Positions 1-11,108 of a stretch of DNA of 64,000 nt are shown piece by piece. The stretch's first letter is position 1. Every line of letters begins with the position of its first letter. The DNA is taken from contig NC_081808.1 of the NCBI RefSeq assembly GCF_030704535.1, positions 20,386,501 through 20,450,500 of the forward strand. Direction: 5' to 3'. Made by a program: the position numbers and the translations under genes. The notes under the pieces are model-generated. The model did not search any database. It was not told the DNA's origin and saw only the letters and a program-made list of their open reading frames with translations. Source of the stretch: Vitis vinifera (lineage: Eukaryota > Streptophyta > Magnoliopsida > Vitales > Vitaceae).

Positions 1-1391
1 AAATAAAAATATTCAAGCGAGCTCTAAGTTTTTCCACGATCCTTATTAAACATATAGTATTCACCTGGTTTAACAAAAATGTGTTTACCCCCATGATTTT
101 TCTGCACTACAGCATTAGTCATATGAAAAGAAAAAAGTATTGATAAAATGGGTTTATAGAATGGAGAATTAATTCTTAATGTAATTTAAGAATCCCAATG
201 GTAATTGGAAAAGGAAAATAGAGGCAATAAAAGGACTTAAATTAACGATTGGTTGTTAGCTTTTAAATAAGTGACAATCAATTTTTGACACAGACATTTT
301 ATTAATGCGAGGGTGGATCACCCATAAACAATTCAAATTTCTATAAATTATCATAAATTTTGTTATATGAGTTATCAAACAAAATAATTATTTTAAAATT
401 TATAAAATATAAATCATTGAAATAAGAGATTAAAAATCAAATATTTTGAAGTTGTAAAATAAATATTAATTGCTAATTTAAAATAAAATCAAATCAAATT
501 TTTACTATCAAATATATTTTAACATTAAAGAAACATGATAATCTCATTAATTTAATATAAAAAAAAATATTATTCTTTCTCTTCTCTTCTTTTCTTTTAT
601 ATTTAAAATATATCTTACATAAAAAAAAAATTTAAAAGAAAAAATTGCTTTTGACAAACTTTACCGCCTCCAGCCCAAACAAGATTGAATCGACCCAGGT
701 TCCAGGCTACCATAATCCTGCATGAATGATGAAAGTTCAATAGGATAGTGTAATAATTGCTTTTTCCACTCCAAAACCTAGTCAACAGCAATTTCCAGGA
801 AAAAAGATAGAAATTTCTTGAGGTGGAAGGAAAGTAGAGATTATCCAATGGCATCGGTCTGTTGTTTGGTTTCGTTCTGGACCGAGTCCAAGCAATTGCC
901 CAAAACCGTGTAAGGTAGGGTAGGTCCCTCGGTATCAGAAGCAGAGAAGCTTCTTGTATGGCGTTGACTAGGGACCTTGCAGCCCATGGTTTAACATTCA
1001 CAGCCTCCTTTGTTGTAGATCTCAGCCTTTGCCCCTCTTTTTCCTTTGATTTCTGTTCCTTCGTTTCAGAAGGGGAGATGCAAACATAAGGCTCTGGGAA
1101 ACTGTTCCAAGCTCGAAAACTGTAAGTGGGCTTTGAACTCGTCATTTATCTTTATGTAGATAATTATATTTTTTTTGTTCTGATTGGGGATAATCCCGAA
1201 ATTCCACACTACTGCAGATCTATTTAGTAAAATTCCAGACATCGCTATTCAACCTTGAAGCTTTCATTTCCTATTGTCTTTTGAATGTATCGAGGGATTG
1301 TTACAGTGCAAATGCATAATTTCTGATTTTCTTTCTTTTTTCTTTTTTTTCTTTTTTTTTTTGAAAGAAGATTTTTGTAAGGTGAGAAGAG
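1..1391. other. Upstream region of the ZAR1-like gene
   Basis: Positions 1-640 are strongly AT-rich with no convincing coding signal. From about 650 to 1380 the base composition is more balanced, which fits a promoter and 5' leader for the NLR gene starting at 1392. A WRKY-type W-box core (TTGACT) occurs at 964-969; a single six-base match is weak evidence. A pyrimidine-rich run ends at about 1362, just before the start codon. A 176-codon minus-strand reading frame at 615-1145 shows no domain I recognise and is treated as probably non-coding. Confidence 0.5.
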
Positions 1392-3944
1392 ATGGTGGAT
1401 GCTGTTGTTACTGTGTTCCTAGAGAAACTGCTCAATGCTCTTGAAGAGGAGGGCCGCGTTCTGTTCGATTTCAGAGAGCAGTTTGAAAGATTACGAGATG
1501 AGCTGCGGCTCATGCAAAGCTTCCTCAAAGATGCAGAGAGGCTGAAAAGGAAAAACGAGACTCTTCGGACGGTGATGATTGGTTTGCGGGAGCTGATCTA
1601 TGAAGCTGAAGATATACTTGCGGATTGCAAAGTTCAATCGGAGGGGAGCCAAGACATCTCCGGTTGGTATGCTGTGTGTTTCTATCCTACTAACCTTCCT
1701 TTCAAGTATCAAACTGGAAAGCGCCTCAGAGAAATCAACGAGAAGATCACTCGGATTAAACAAAATATCCCGTCTTTCCTTGGAGTGCCGATTCTAAGCC
1801 AAGCCGAGATTGCAGATTCACGGAACCTCCCAGTAGATAGATGGAGCTCTTCTGTGTTTGACCATTCCCAAGTGGTTGGGATAGAGGGTGACACAAGGAA
1901 GGTAAAGAACTGGCTGTTGGAAGCCAAGGATGGAATCCTAGCAATTGGAGTTGTGGGCATGGGTGGGGTTGGGAAGACTACTTTGGCTCAAGTGGTCTTC
2001 AATGACAGGGAAATGGAGGCTCGTTTTGAGAGGAGGATGTGGGTGTCTGTCACTGGGACACCTAATGAAAAACGGATTTTGAGAAGCATGTTGAGGAACT
2101 TGGGTGATATGAATGTGGGAGATGATTGTGGTGAGTTGTTGAGGAAAATAAATCAATACCTCTTGGGCAAGAGGTTTTTGCTTGTCATGGATGATGTGGG
2201 GGAAAACACAAATACTTGGTGGCGCAAAATCAGTGATGGATTGCCTAAAGGAAATGGGAGTAGTATTATTATCACTACAAGAACTAAGGAAGTCGCAACA
2301 ATGATGGGAGTGGAGGAAGAGAGAACACATCGGCCCAAAGTCCTCAGTAAGGATGATAGTTGGTTGCTCTTCCGCAATGTAGCATTTGCTGCAAATGGAG
2401 GCATTTGTACTTCCTCTGAACTGGAGAACATTGGGAGGGAGATTGTACATAAATGTGGGGGCCTCCCATTAGCAATTAAGGCAGCTGGAGGAATGATGCT
2501 CTATCAACAACCTTATTATCATGACTGGAAGCGAATTGCAGACCATTTTCGGGATGAATTGGCAGAAGAGGATGGTTCTGTCATGGCTTCACTCGAATTA
2601 AGTTATGAGGAACTCCCATCTCACCTCAAGTCATGCTTCCTCTGTTTGTCTCTTTATCCAGAGGACTGCGAAATAACCAAAGAGCAATTGATTCATTGGT
2701 GGATTGCAGAGGGTTTTGTCCCACTGAGAAGAGGCAGATTATCAACTGAAGCTGGGGAGGATTGTTTCTCAGGGTTAACAAATCGTTGTTTGATAGAAGT
2801 CGTTGAAAAGAGTTATACTGGAGCAATACAAACCTGCAAAATTCATGATATGGTTCGGGATTTAGTGATCAAGAAGGCGGAAGATGATGCGTTCTCTGGA
2901 CCAACAACTGCAAGTTGTCGCCATTTGGGTATTGAAGGTGATATCGACAGAAAGTACGATATGCCAAATCAGAAGCTGCGTGCATTATTGTCCACAATCA
3001 AGACTGGAGAAGTGAACAAGGTTGCTTCAAGCAATGCAAAAAAGTTCTGTGATTGCCGATACCTGCGGGTGTTAGATATCTCCAAAACGATCTTTGATAA
3101 GTCTCTCACAGGTTTATTGGATCATATTGGATTCCTCCAACACTTAACTTATCTCAGCTTAAGCAACACACATCCATTGACTGAAGTTCCACCTGCACTA
3201 GAGGAGCTCCGCAACCTTCAGGTATTGGATTTAAGTTACTGTCAGAATTTGAAAATGCTCCCCTCTTATGTTACAACTTTTGAGAAGCTCACAGTGTTAG
3301 ATGTGAGTCATTGTGGTTCACTTCGATACCTTCCCAAAGGCCTGGGGAGCCTTTCAAATCTTCAAATATTATTGGGGTTTAAACCTGCAAAATCAAATCA
3401 ATTAGAAGGTTGTCGGATTGCTGAGTTAAGAAGCTTGACTAAGCTTAGGAGACTTGGCTTACAACTAACTCAGGGTGATGAGATTGGAGACAATGACGAC
3501 AATGTATTGGTAGGTCTCCGAGGACTTCAATTTCTGGTAATTAGTTGTTTTGACAGTCACGGTGATGACCTGATACCCAAACTGGATAAACTCTCTCCTC
3601 CCCAACAGCTCCATGAGCTCTCTCTCAGATTTTATCCAGGAAAGATGAACCCAGGCTGGCTAAACCCTTTTTCACTTCCTATCTTAAGGTATCTTTCAAT
3701 CTCTTCAGGAAACCTTACAAACATGAGCCAACGTTTCTGGGGTGATGGTGACAATACCTGGAAAATTGAGGGCTTAATGTTGGAATCACTATCCGATTTG
3801 GGAATGGAATGGTCTATGGTGCAACAAGTGATGCCAAGACTGAGAATTGTGAATGTTAGTTGGTGTCCAGATTTGGACTCATTTCCAATTGAAGATGTTG
3901 GATTCAGAGGGGGAGTGTGGAAGAAGGGAGAGCGCCCAAGCTAG
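1392..3944 (+). CDS. ZAR1: ZAR1-like CC-NBS-LRR immune receptor (RPP13-like protein 4)
   Basis: Intronless 850-codon gene for a cytoplasmic/plasma-membrane NLR receptor. The sequence follows Arabidopsis ZAR1 (852 aa, as remembered) almost end to end. Visible parts: N-terminal amphipathic helix starting MVDAVVTVFLEK, with the acidic residue at position 11; EDVID-like motif YEAEDILADC (about 70-79); P-loop GMGGVGKTT (189-197, Lys195); Walker B-like LLVMDDV (263-269); RNBS-B SIIITTR; GLPL (357-360); RNBS-D CFLCLSLYPEDC; MHD-like IHDMVRD (484-490); LRRs from about 530 to the end. In Arabidopsis ZAR1 senses effectors through RLCK-XII pseudokinases, binds dATP/ATP, and forms a pentameric resistosome that acts as a Ca2+-permeable channel. 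Residue 270, usually Trp after the Walker B aspartates, is Gly (GGG codon). No frameshift or stop. No RLCK-XII partner gene is seen in the window. Confidence 0.93.
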   Translation: MVDAVVTVFLEKLLNALEEEGRVLFDFREQFERLRDELRLMQSFLKDAERLKRKNETLRTVMIGLRELIYEAEDILADCKVQSEGSQDISGWYAVCFYPTNLPFKYQTGKRLREINEKITRIKQNIPSFLGVPILSQAEIADSRNLPVDRWSSSVFDHSQVVGIEGDTRKVKNWLLEAKDGILAIGVVGMGGVGKTTLAQVVFNDREMEARFERRMWVSVTGTPNEKRILRSMLRNLGDMNVGDDCGELLRKINQYLLGKRFLLVMDDVGENTNTWWRKISDGLPKGNGSSIIITTRTKEVATMMGVEEERTHRPKVLSKDDSWLLFRNVAFAANGGICTSSELENIGREIVHKCGGLPLAIKAAGGMMLYQQPYYHDWKRIADHFRDELAEEDGSVMASLELSYEELPSHLKSCFLCLSLYPEDCEITKEQLIHWWIAEGFVPLRRGRLSTEAGEDCFSGLTNRCLIEVVEKSYTGAIQTCKIHDMVRDLVIKKAEDDAFSGPTTASCRHLGIEGDIDRKYDMPNQKLRALLSTIKTGEVNKVASSNAKKFCDCRYLRVLDISKTIFDKSLTGLLDHIGFLQHLTYLSLSNTHPLTEVPPALEELRNLQVLDLSYCQNLKMLPSYVTTFEKLTVLDVSHCGSLRYLPKGLGSLSNLQILLGFKPAKSNQLEGCRIAELRSLTKLRRLGLQLTQGDEIGDNDDNVLVGLRGLQFLVISCFDSHGDDLIPKLDKLSPPQQLHELSLRFYPGKMNPGWLNPFSLPILRYLSISSGNLTNMSQRFWGDGDNTWKIEGLMLESLSDLGMEWSMVQQVMPRLRIVNVSWCPDLDSFPIEDVGFRGGVWKKGERPS

Positions 3945-4439
3945 AACTAGAAGAAATACAAAAAAACAAGCTTCTGTGTCATATTATTTGTTATACCCTG
4001 TCTTCTGTATTTAAGTGTGATAATTCTTTGGCTTGCATTTTTCTGTTATCCTTTTTTGGTTTAGGTGTAAACATAGGACACGCATCTTTTGTAAGCCTTT
4101 TTTTGGTTTAATTTTTAGCTTTCATTCATCTTTTAATGAAAAGCCAATGATTCATAAATAAATGAGTTCGAACCCATCAGTTAGACTATCAAGGTGAACA
4201 CTAGCAAGTGTGGTCTCAATAAATAGCACATGATTTTAGGTTCAAATCATACCACTAATGATATCTTGAATTTACTCGGTGTTGGTTGTTGAGCGACGGT
4301 CAACACACCGAGTTTAGTTAGGATGATGATTTTATTGTATTAAATTAGTTCTTATAAATAAATGAAGTAGAATTTATTTTTAATTTTAATTTTATTAAAC
4401 GAAGAAAATAAGAATTTTGATTTCAAATAATCATATACT

Positions 4440-5100
4440 CAAGGATTAAAATATTTGGATATATCGTCCATATTTCCGCGATATATCCAATATCATGGAT
4501 ATCGATACAAAATTTGGGAAGATATGGATATCAACCGATATTTTCAAATATTTTATCGATATTTTATTGGTTTTTCGATTTTTTTCATGTTTCAACCGAT
4601 ATTTCTAGATATTTTATCGATATTTCACTGATTTTTTTATATTTTATTATTAAATAAATAAATTATAATTATTTTATTTTTATAATTGATTTAATTTATT
4701 ACCAAAAATATAAAAACATAATTTTCTTAATAGATTTTTTTGTATAATCTATATATTTATTAAATATAATAAATATAAATATTAAAAAAATTATATATAT
4801 ATATATATATAGTAATAATATTATAAAATAATCTATAATACAACTTAATAATAAATGTAAATATAAAATTTATATTTTTTTTTATCGATATAAAGGATTT
4901 TATTATCAAATATGACAAAATATATATATATATATATATATAACTTTAAAATATATATTTTTATTTCTTATATAACTTTTTAGATTTTTTTTAATACTTT
5001 AAAAAATTTTAATAATTCTATTAATTTTTACGTGATCATATTTTATGTCAAAATATCGATTGATATATCTTTTATATATCTTATATACGCATAAAATCAA
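4440..5100. mobile_element. Possible hAT-like non-autonomous element, TATCGAT-rich
   Basis: The segment carries many copies of TATCGAT / CGATAT / GATATTT motifs in both orientations, concentrated at its two ends, and no coding capacity. The same vocabulary (ACCGATATTT, GATATATC) fills the better-bounded element at 53701-54690, so this is probably an older, decayed relative. Ends and target duplication could not be fixed. Confidence 0.35.
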
Positions 5101-5724
5101 AGTAACGAGTGATTATCAATATTTTCATCTTGCATGCTCTCATGATTGGTTCTTTTGGTTTCAAATAGCGTACTGCTTCTAGTAGGGCTAATGGCTTCTA
5201 AAGAGGTGAAAATACTTCAGCACCCTCAGAGCCTAATTAGTAATTATAGTTTAGGGCTGCCAATGAAGTCAATGTTTGACAGGAAGCATGGTTACTAAAC
5301 GGTAAAAGTGTATCTTAATCAAGGTTGGTAAAGTTTGGTGCAATTAGTTATGGGTCAATTTTATGTCATCTTATATAATTTATTTAATAAATTGATAGTT
5401 TTTGAGTCAATTTATATAATATGAATTCAATCAGAATTGATCTATTTAACAATCTAATTAACATAATTATAACTTTAAATTATTTCACCTATATTTAATT
5501 TATTTTAAATTTATCTTTAAATAAATATGTCAATTAATTCATAAACATATGAGATTGAAATATTAATTATATGAAATAGAATGATTTGATTATTAAATGA
5601 ATTAAATGAGTTTCATGAGATGTTACTTATTTAATAATTAAATAATATTTTGATTTATGATTTTGATAGGATTATTATTCATGTCGAATTTTGGTTAATC
5701 TATGTAATAAAATATCTATATCAC

Positions 5725-6085
5725 GTTTGGAAACTATTTTCAAAAACAGTTTTAGAGAAAAGTTTCTGAAAACTGTTTTATAATGTTTTGTAGAATAAAA
5801 GTCCGTTTGGAACTTGAAATATTTTTAACTTATTTTTTCATATTTTTAAATATGTTTTAAAAATAATTTTTATATCAAATACTTTATTTGTAATCATTTT
5901 ACATGATTATATAATTATTTTCTAAAACAATGACAAGTGAAAATAATTAAAAAATGTTATTTGAAGACACCATGTTTTCTATTCTTAAAAACAAAAAACT
6001 AAAAATAATTTTTAATTATTAAACATGTTTTTTTATTTTTTTGTTCTAGAAAACAGAAAATTATTTTTGAAAATAGTTATCAAAC
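5725..6085. mobile_element. MITE-like element with inverted ends
   Basis: The left end (GTTTGGAAACTATTTTCAAA) and the reverse complement of the right end (GTTTGATAACTATTTTCAAA) match over roughly 20 of 23 positions, giving terminal inverted repeats on an element of about 360 bp with no coding capacity. The exact ends and target-site duplication are uncertain. The size and AT-rich filler fit a MITE. Confidence 0.55.
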
Positions 6086-6640
6086 AAACTTTTAGACTTT
6101 GACCAGTATAATTATAAAGTTCATCATTGTTAATATCAATAAGAACCAAATTTATCATACTTAAATTTAATGCATTTCTTTAAAAATAATTAAGATTATT
6201 TGGAATTTTGGATCATTTTGACCAAAAATAAAATAAAATTTGGACCAAACTTATATTCAATGTAATTCTTTTGTAGTTGCTTAGCATTGACTTTCACAAG
6301 TAATATTATTTTTTAAAATATTTCTTTTAAGAAACCGTGTGATAAAAAATAATTTTAAAATTACAATACTTTTAGATATTATTAAATTTTTTTTTTTTTT
6401 TACTTTTTTGAAAAAATAAGTTGAGCGTAAAAAATAAACTTAATAAAAAAAAATTCAAGATGCAAATTTAATGTAAAAATAAAATAAGTATTTAAAAGTG
6501 ATAAGTTGTTATGTTTATTTTAAAAATAATTATTTTAAATAATATTTTAAAAAATAATAATTTTAAAAAATCATGCCACATGGATTTTAGTTATTTTTAT
6601 TTCAAAGCGGAATAGGATTTTGAAAATGCGATCTGACGTC

Positions 6641-8344
6641 GTTTCCCGTTTCATCTTCCTCAGTTTCTTCTCAGTTTCCCCGAATTCTATTTGAACACCA
6701 ACCCTATTCACATTTCCCTCTTCTTTCTTCTTATTTTACCCAATGTCTTCCTAAACCCTAACCTAGTCTTCGTGTCTCCATTCGTGTTCGTCGCATCTCA
6801 AGCGATTGGAAGGTTTTTCAGAGTTTTCTTCTACATTTGCGATCTGAATTCGACTCTTGCTTGCCGGCGGCGATCTCTCCGATAGTCTTGTTATAGGTGA
6901 ATAAATGTCGCTCTTTTCCTATGTCACTCCGTCTATTTTTGCTTTGTTTGAAGATTGGGTATGTTTGTGTTGTGTGTTGGGGTCACGCTTCCTCTCTCCA
7001 GCAGCAGGATCCTTCCCTGCCGCGGTAACCCGGATAGGAGTCGATGGCGACCTAGCTTCCTCTCCGGCAGCAGGATCCTTCCCTTCCTATGGCTTCAAAA
7101 ACAGTTTATTTATTCATTTATTTTTTCTGGAAATGACCCATTTTTGGAAGGTGGAAAAATGCTGATCCATTGGACTAAGCTCGTATTTCTTCAATTTTTT
7201 GTTTTAGAACCTTAAGCATTGGTTTATGACCTGTTGTGGAGTTATCTTTTGTTGATTAGATGAGTCAACATTAAAGTTCATGACATTTCTCTTCTTCTGG
7301 TGGGGTTCTCAATTGAATTTCCCATTGCTTGTCTATTTCCTCTTTTTAGTTCCTTACTATTTGAGGTTCTTATTAATTGTAGGAGATTTATCCATGGTTT
7401 GCTACCAATTAGAGTCCAGAAAGTATCACTTCCCCTCAAAAATGCACTTTAACCCTTCTGTCAGTGCTTAGTGGTACTGCTCATTTTGCATCTCCTCACT
7501 CTTAGAGAGACTAATTCATCTCTGCAATTGCCCATTATTGTCTTGAGTAAGTTGTGAATATAAAAGCCCTTAGTTTCCATTCCTTAAACGCTTTACATCT
7601 GTTGCCTTTTTTCACATTGCAGTACATTCCAAAGCATTTTTAAGTTATCAACAATTTACAGAATTGTAACCTGTGTGCAAGTGATGAAGAGTATTCAATT
7701 CTGTTTGTTGACAGTTTCAAGTGGAAAATCTTGGTTTTCATTAGAGTGATATAACTGTACTTAGAACCATTTACTTTATCAATTATGTATTTCCATAAGT
7801 ATGTTGGATTTTTTTTCAACTGAGTAATTAGTCAATTCAGGAAAAACCCTTATGGTATGGTTTAAACAGAAAAAGACATGCACATATAATGATTTGGGTG
7901 GGTATTAAGAAATATTCCGTTCCATATTAACTTGTAAGTACTTGGCCAATCCAGTTTTTTCCTTTGCTTCATTGTTTGGGCAAACTAATACTGTCACACA
8001 TACATTTGTTCTTGGCACTTTGGTTGTTTCTTTTTTACCCCTTTTTCTGGGGAATGTAGAAGCCTCAGTGTCTGATGAAAAATCATTATTTCTCCTGCAT
8101 AAAAAGTTATTAGCAATACATGTTTTGAAATTGGTTTCCTAAACAAACTATATTGTTGTTTCATTAACTATGAGCTTTTAGAAGATGACTCTATGAGTTT
8201 ATGTGGCCTTATCACGAACTAGTCTGTCCTTGAATTTAGTCCAAGAATGGTGCATATGATTTTCTTTCTTGTTTTTTTAAACTAAGGTCATCTCTACTAG
8301 AATATGTTCTAATCTTTATTGTGCTATAATTTTTTACAGAGAAA
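6641..8344 (+). promoter_or_regulatory. PLP3-like gene: leader exon and leader intron
   Basis: A balanced-composition block at about 6640-6896 looks like a first, untranslated exon. It is preceded by a TGACGTC bZIP-type core at 6634-6640. A donor-like GTGAAT at 6897 and an acceptor TTTTTTACAG ending at 8339, six bases before the start codon, suggest a leader intron of about 1.44 kb. Inside the intron an 18-bp sequence (GCAGCAGGATCCTTCCCT) occurs twice, at 7001-7018 and 7067-7084. Open frames here are small and unrelated to known proteins. Confidence 0.5.
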
Positions 8345-11108
8345 ATGGATCCTGATTCAGTTAAAACGACCTTGTCCAATTTAGCATTTGGAAATGTAAT
8401 GGCAGCAGCTGCTCGAGATTATCAAAAGGTGCCTCTTTCATTTTCTTTTTTCTTTCATTTAAGAACAGTCTCTTCTCTGGCTCTTAGTTTGCTACTGGCT
8501 AGTATCTACCATTCAGAAGCATGATATGAGACTATCCTTTGAAAGGCATGACGTGGACTTGATCTTAATATTGCTTGCTGCTTGGTACAGCATGATGAAA
8601 ACTTGATTTTAGCATTCCATGCTATTTGTTGCCAAAAATCACTCAGGCAATGCACAATAGTTATTCCACAGGATGATTTACAATGCCTATGTTCACGGAT
8701 TTGATAGGAAGAATCTCTTTCTTGAGGAACAGGACTTGAATGCTTCTTTCCCTCAGTTGTTAAGAAACTTAAAGATTCTTATGTGCCTTTTTTTCCCCTG
8801 GAAACTGAACGGTGTAACATTGTACCTAAGATGGGCTTGGAATGGAGTGTGTTACCTGTTGGAACCACCTTTCAACATCATGTCTCATAAGTAATGCAAT
8901 ATTTTCTATCCACTAATGTTTTGATTTTAAGCCTCTAGTACTGGAGGGAAGGGAACTGAGTACTATGGTGAACCTGAAGACCTGACATTCTTATGCATAA
9001 GCTAGTCATCCATAATAAGAGGATTAAAACAATGATACTAACTTTTTTTCCTCCATGATTGAGTGTTTTCAGAGGTTTCTGTAAATATAACAGAATAATG
9101 GTGAAGGTGGCAAGTCTGATAGCTTGGAAAACCTTCCTCATAATTCATGAAAATTAATGCGACAACATCTTATTCTGGTCTTGCAGGAAGTGCTATCTCA
9201 GCAGAAGGCACTAGCTTCCAGTTCAATCAATCAGGAGGTTGATCTTGATGAGTTAATGGATGTAAGTGGGATAATGCATCTATGTCATGTCTTCTTTTTA
9301 ATGCACTTATTTATTTTTACATGAATTTATTTGCATGGGTGATATCAGGATCCAGAGCTGGAAAGATTGCATGCAGATAGGATTGCAGCTCTTAAGGTCA
9401 GAATTCAATCTTTGTGAAATGAACCTATATCTTTAAATATTGAGATATGTGGTAATCTTTTCTGAGAATGGTGAAGTAGTTACCCTATGTTTTATTTGAT
9501 AGAAAGAAGCTGAGAAGCGACAGGCTTTAAAGAAGCAAGGGCATGGAGAATACAGGGAGGTAACTGAGGCGGACTTCTTGGGTGAAGTCACTGGGAGTGA
9601 AAAAGTAATTTGCCACTTCTACCATCGGGAGTTCTACCGATGCAAGTAAAGTTTCTCTTCATACTTGCATGCACTCTTTATTCACACATGTCAAAAAGGA
9701 AGGGTGTTTAGGGGTTGGATATGACCATGTCCCAGCTCTTATTGTGCCACTCTATCTCTCTCTCACACACACACTTGTACGCACATGTCTAAAAGGAAGT
9801 GTCTTGAGGGGTTGGATTTGACTGCCCCAGATCTTGTTATACTTTTTCCAGAATTCATCTAGTTTCTCATCAAGTTTGCAATAGGTGAGGTTAAATTTAT
9901 TGCAATGAGTTAAGATTTTGTTTGGGTAAATTTCCGTAGAAGAAGATAAAATTATGTGACAGGAGCGTTAGTTTCTCTCTATCGATGATGCATATATCTC
10001 AAACATCAGTAGAGGAGAGGCTAGAGTGAAAAATGACACGTACATAGACATATTATCTTTTGGCATGAGCCTTCATAAGCCCATGTTTAGAAGCAGTTTT
10101 CCTGACACTTTCACATTGATGTATAAGCCTCTCTCACATCAGTGAGCTCGCATTTGTAAGCTGTTGTTGGAGGTGTTCTCTTGAACCTCTGTTTACATGG
10201 ATGCATGTATTTGCAGATTAATATTGTGTTCCTATTGATTGATTTTTCTAGGATAATGGATAAGCATTTGAAATCCCTTGCACCAAGGCATATGGACACC
10301 AAGTTTATCAAGCTGGATGCAGAGGTCAGTTTTCCTTAACTCTTTTGTTCTTTTGCACAGTGGAACTGAGGAAAATAAGATCTCATTGTTAAAAGTGAAA
10401 TGCAGAATGCACCATTCTTTGTCGCTAAACTAGGAGTCAAAACTTTGCCTTGTGTCATCTTATTCAGGTCAGGCTCTCTCTAGTACTTTTTCACTGCTCC
10501 ATTTTATATTTTATGCTGCTCTTTGTAATTTTGTGAGAAGCATGTCAGTGATGTAGAACTTCATTTGGTTCCCAAGAAGAGAAAAATTGGAATCTCATTA
10601 CTACCCTCTACCTCCAGTAGTAAAATTCCAGAGTTTCTTGTCTTGTTGCAAATGGGGCAAAATGATTCACACTTGTATAGACTGCTTAAAGAAAACCCAA
10701 GCAGAAAATCAATCTGAAAGATATGCCAAAGTGCACTGGCATATATGCTTGACTGTTTCATGCCATATCAGACTAAATTTCTTTTTTGGATTAAACATAT
10801 AACTTGGAAATATACAACCATCTCTTTCAGAAAAGGGATTGCAGTAGATAGGTTGATCGGGTTTCAAGATATGGGAGGAAAAGATGATTTCGCCACGAGG
10901 ACACTCGAGGCTCTACTTATAAAGAAAGGTAAAACCTTTGTCCAGTCTAATTTGCTATATCTACTGGGTAGTGCTGGCTCTAAACCATTATTTTACAGGT
11001 ATAGTTAGTGAGAAGAAAAAAGATGAAGATGATGAAGACGGGGGTTATCCTGAAAGTAGACGCAACACAGTGAGATCATCTGTGGATCCAAACTCTGATT
11101 CAGACTGA
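8345..11108 (+). CDS. PLP3: Phosducin-like protein 3 (thioredoxin-fold, tubulin-folding cofactor)
   Basis: Eight coding exons: 8345-8428, 9187-9261, 9349-9396, 9503-9645, 10252-10324, 10406-10467, 10831-10928, 10999-11108; 230 aa, phase kept throughout. The protein starts MDPDSVKTTLSNLAFG and matches Arabidopsis PLP3a/PLP3b from end to end. Parts: N-terminal helical region with DLDELMDDPELERLH (about 46-60); a thioredoxin-like domain (about 85-190) with KVICHFYH, KFIKLDAENAPFF and the cis-Pro-like KTLPCVILF; and an acidic, Ser/Asp-rich tail ending DPNSDSD. It lacks a CxxC active site, so redox catalysis is unlikely. PLP3 proteins work with the cytosolic chaperonin CCT in beta-tubulin folding; Arabidopsis PLP3 is needed for microtubule-dependent steps of cell division. 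It lies directly downstream of the ZAR1-like gene, as At3g50960 does in Arabidopsis. The TXNDC9 family is the nearest alternative, but the N-terminus favours PLP3. Confidence 0.92.
9684..9845 (+). repeat. Imperfect tandem duplication in PLP3 intron 4
   Basis: The segment from 9684 (ACACATGTCAAAAAGGAAGG...) is repeated imperfectly from 9782 (GCACATGTCTAAAAGGAAG...). Both copies continue through GGGGTTGGAT and a CCC(C)AG(A/C)TCTT motif. Between them is a short CT/CA-rich tract. This is intronic and has no apparent coding role. Confidence 0.6.

Larger units (their letters stand above)
3945..6640. other. AT-rich intergenic region with transposon remnants
   Basis: No gene is seen. Positions 3945-4130 are probably the 3' UTR of the ZAR1-like gene. 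The rest holds a TATCGAT-rich element (about 4440-5100), (TA)n tracts at about 4791-4811 and 4919-4942, and a MITE-like element at 5725-6085. The DNA from 6090 to 6600 is plain AT-rich sequence. Confidence 0.6.

Noticed and set aside
4150-4270. tRNA-derived SINE (GGTTCAAATC and GAGTTCGAACCC resemble B boxes)
   Set aside because: No matching A box at proper spacing, no A tail and no duplication could be identified.
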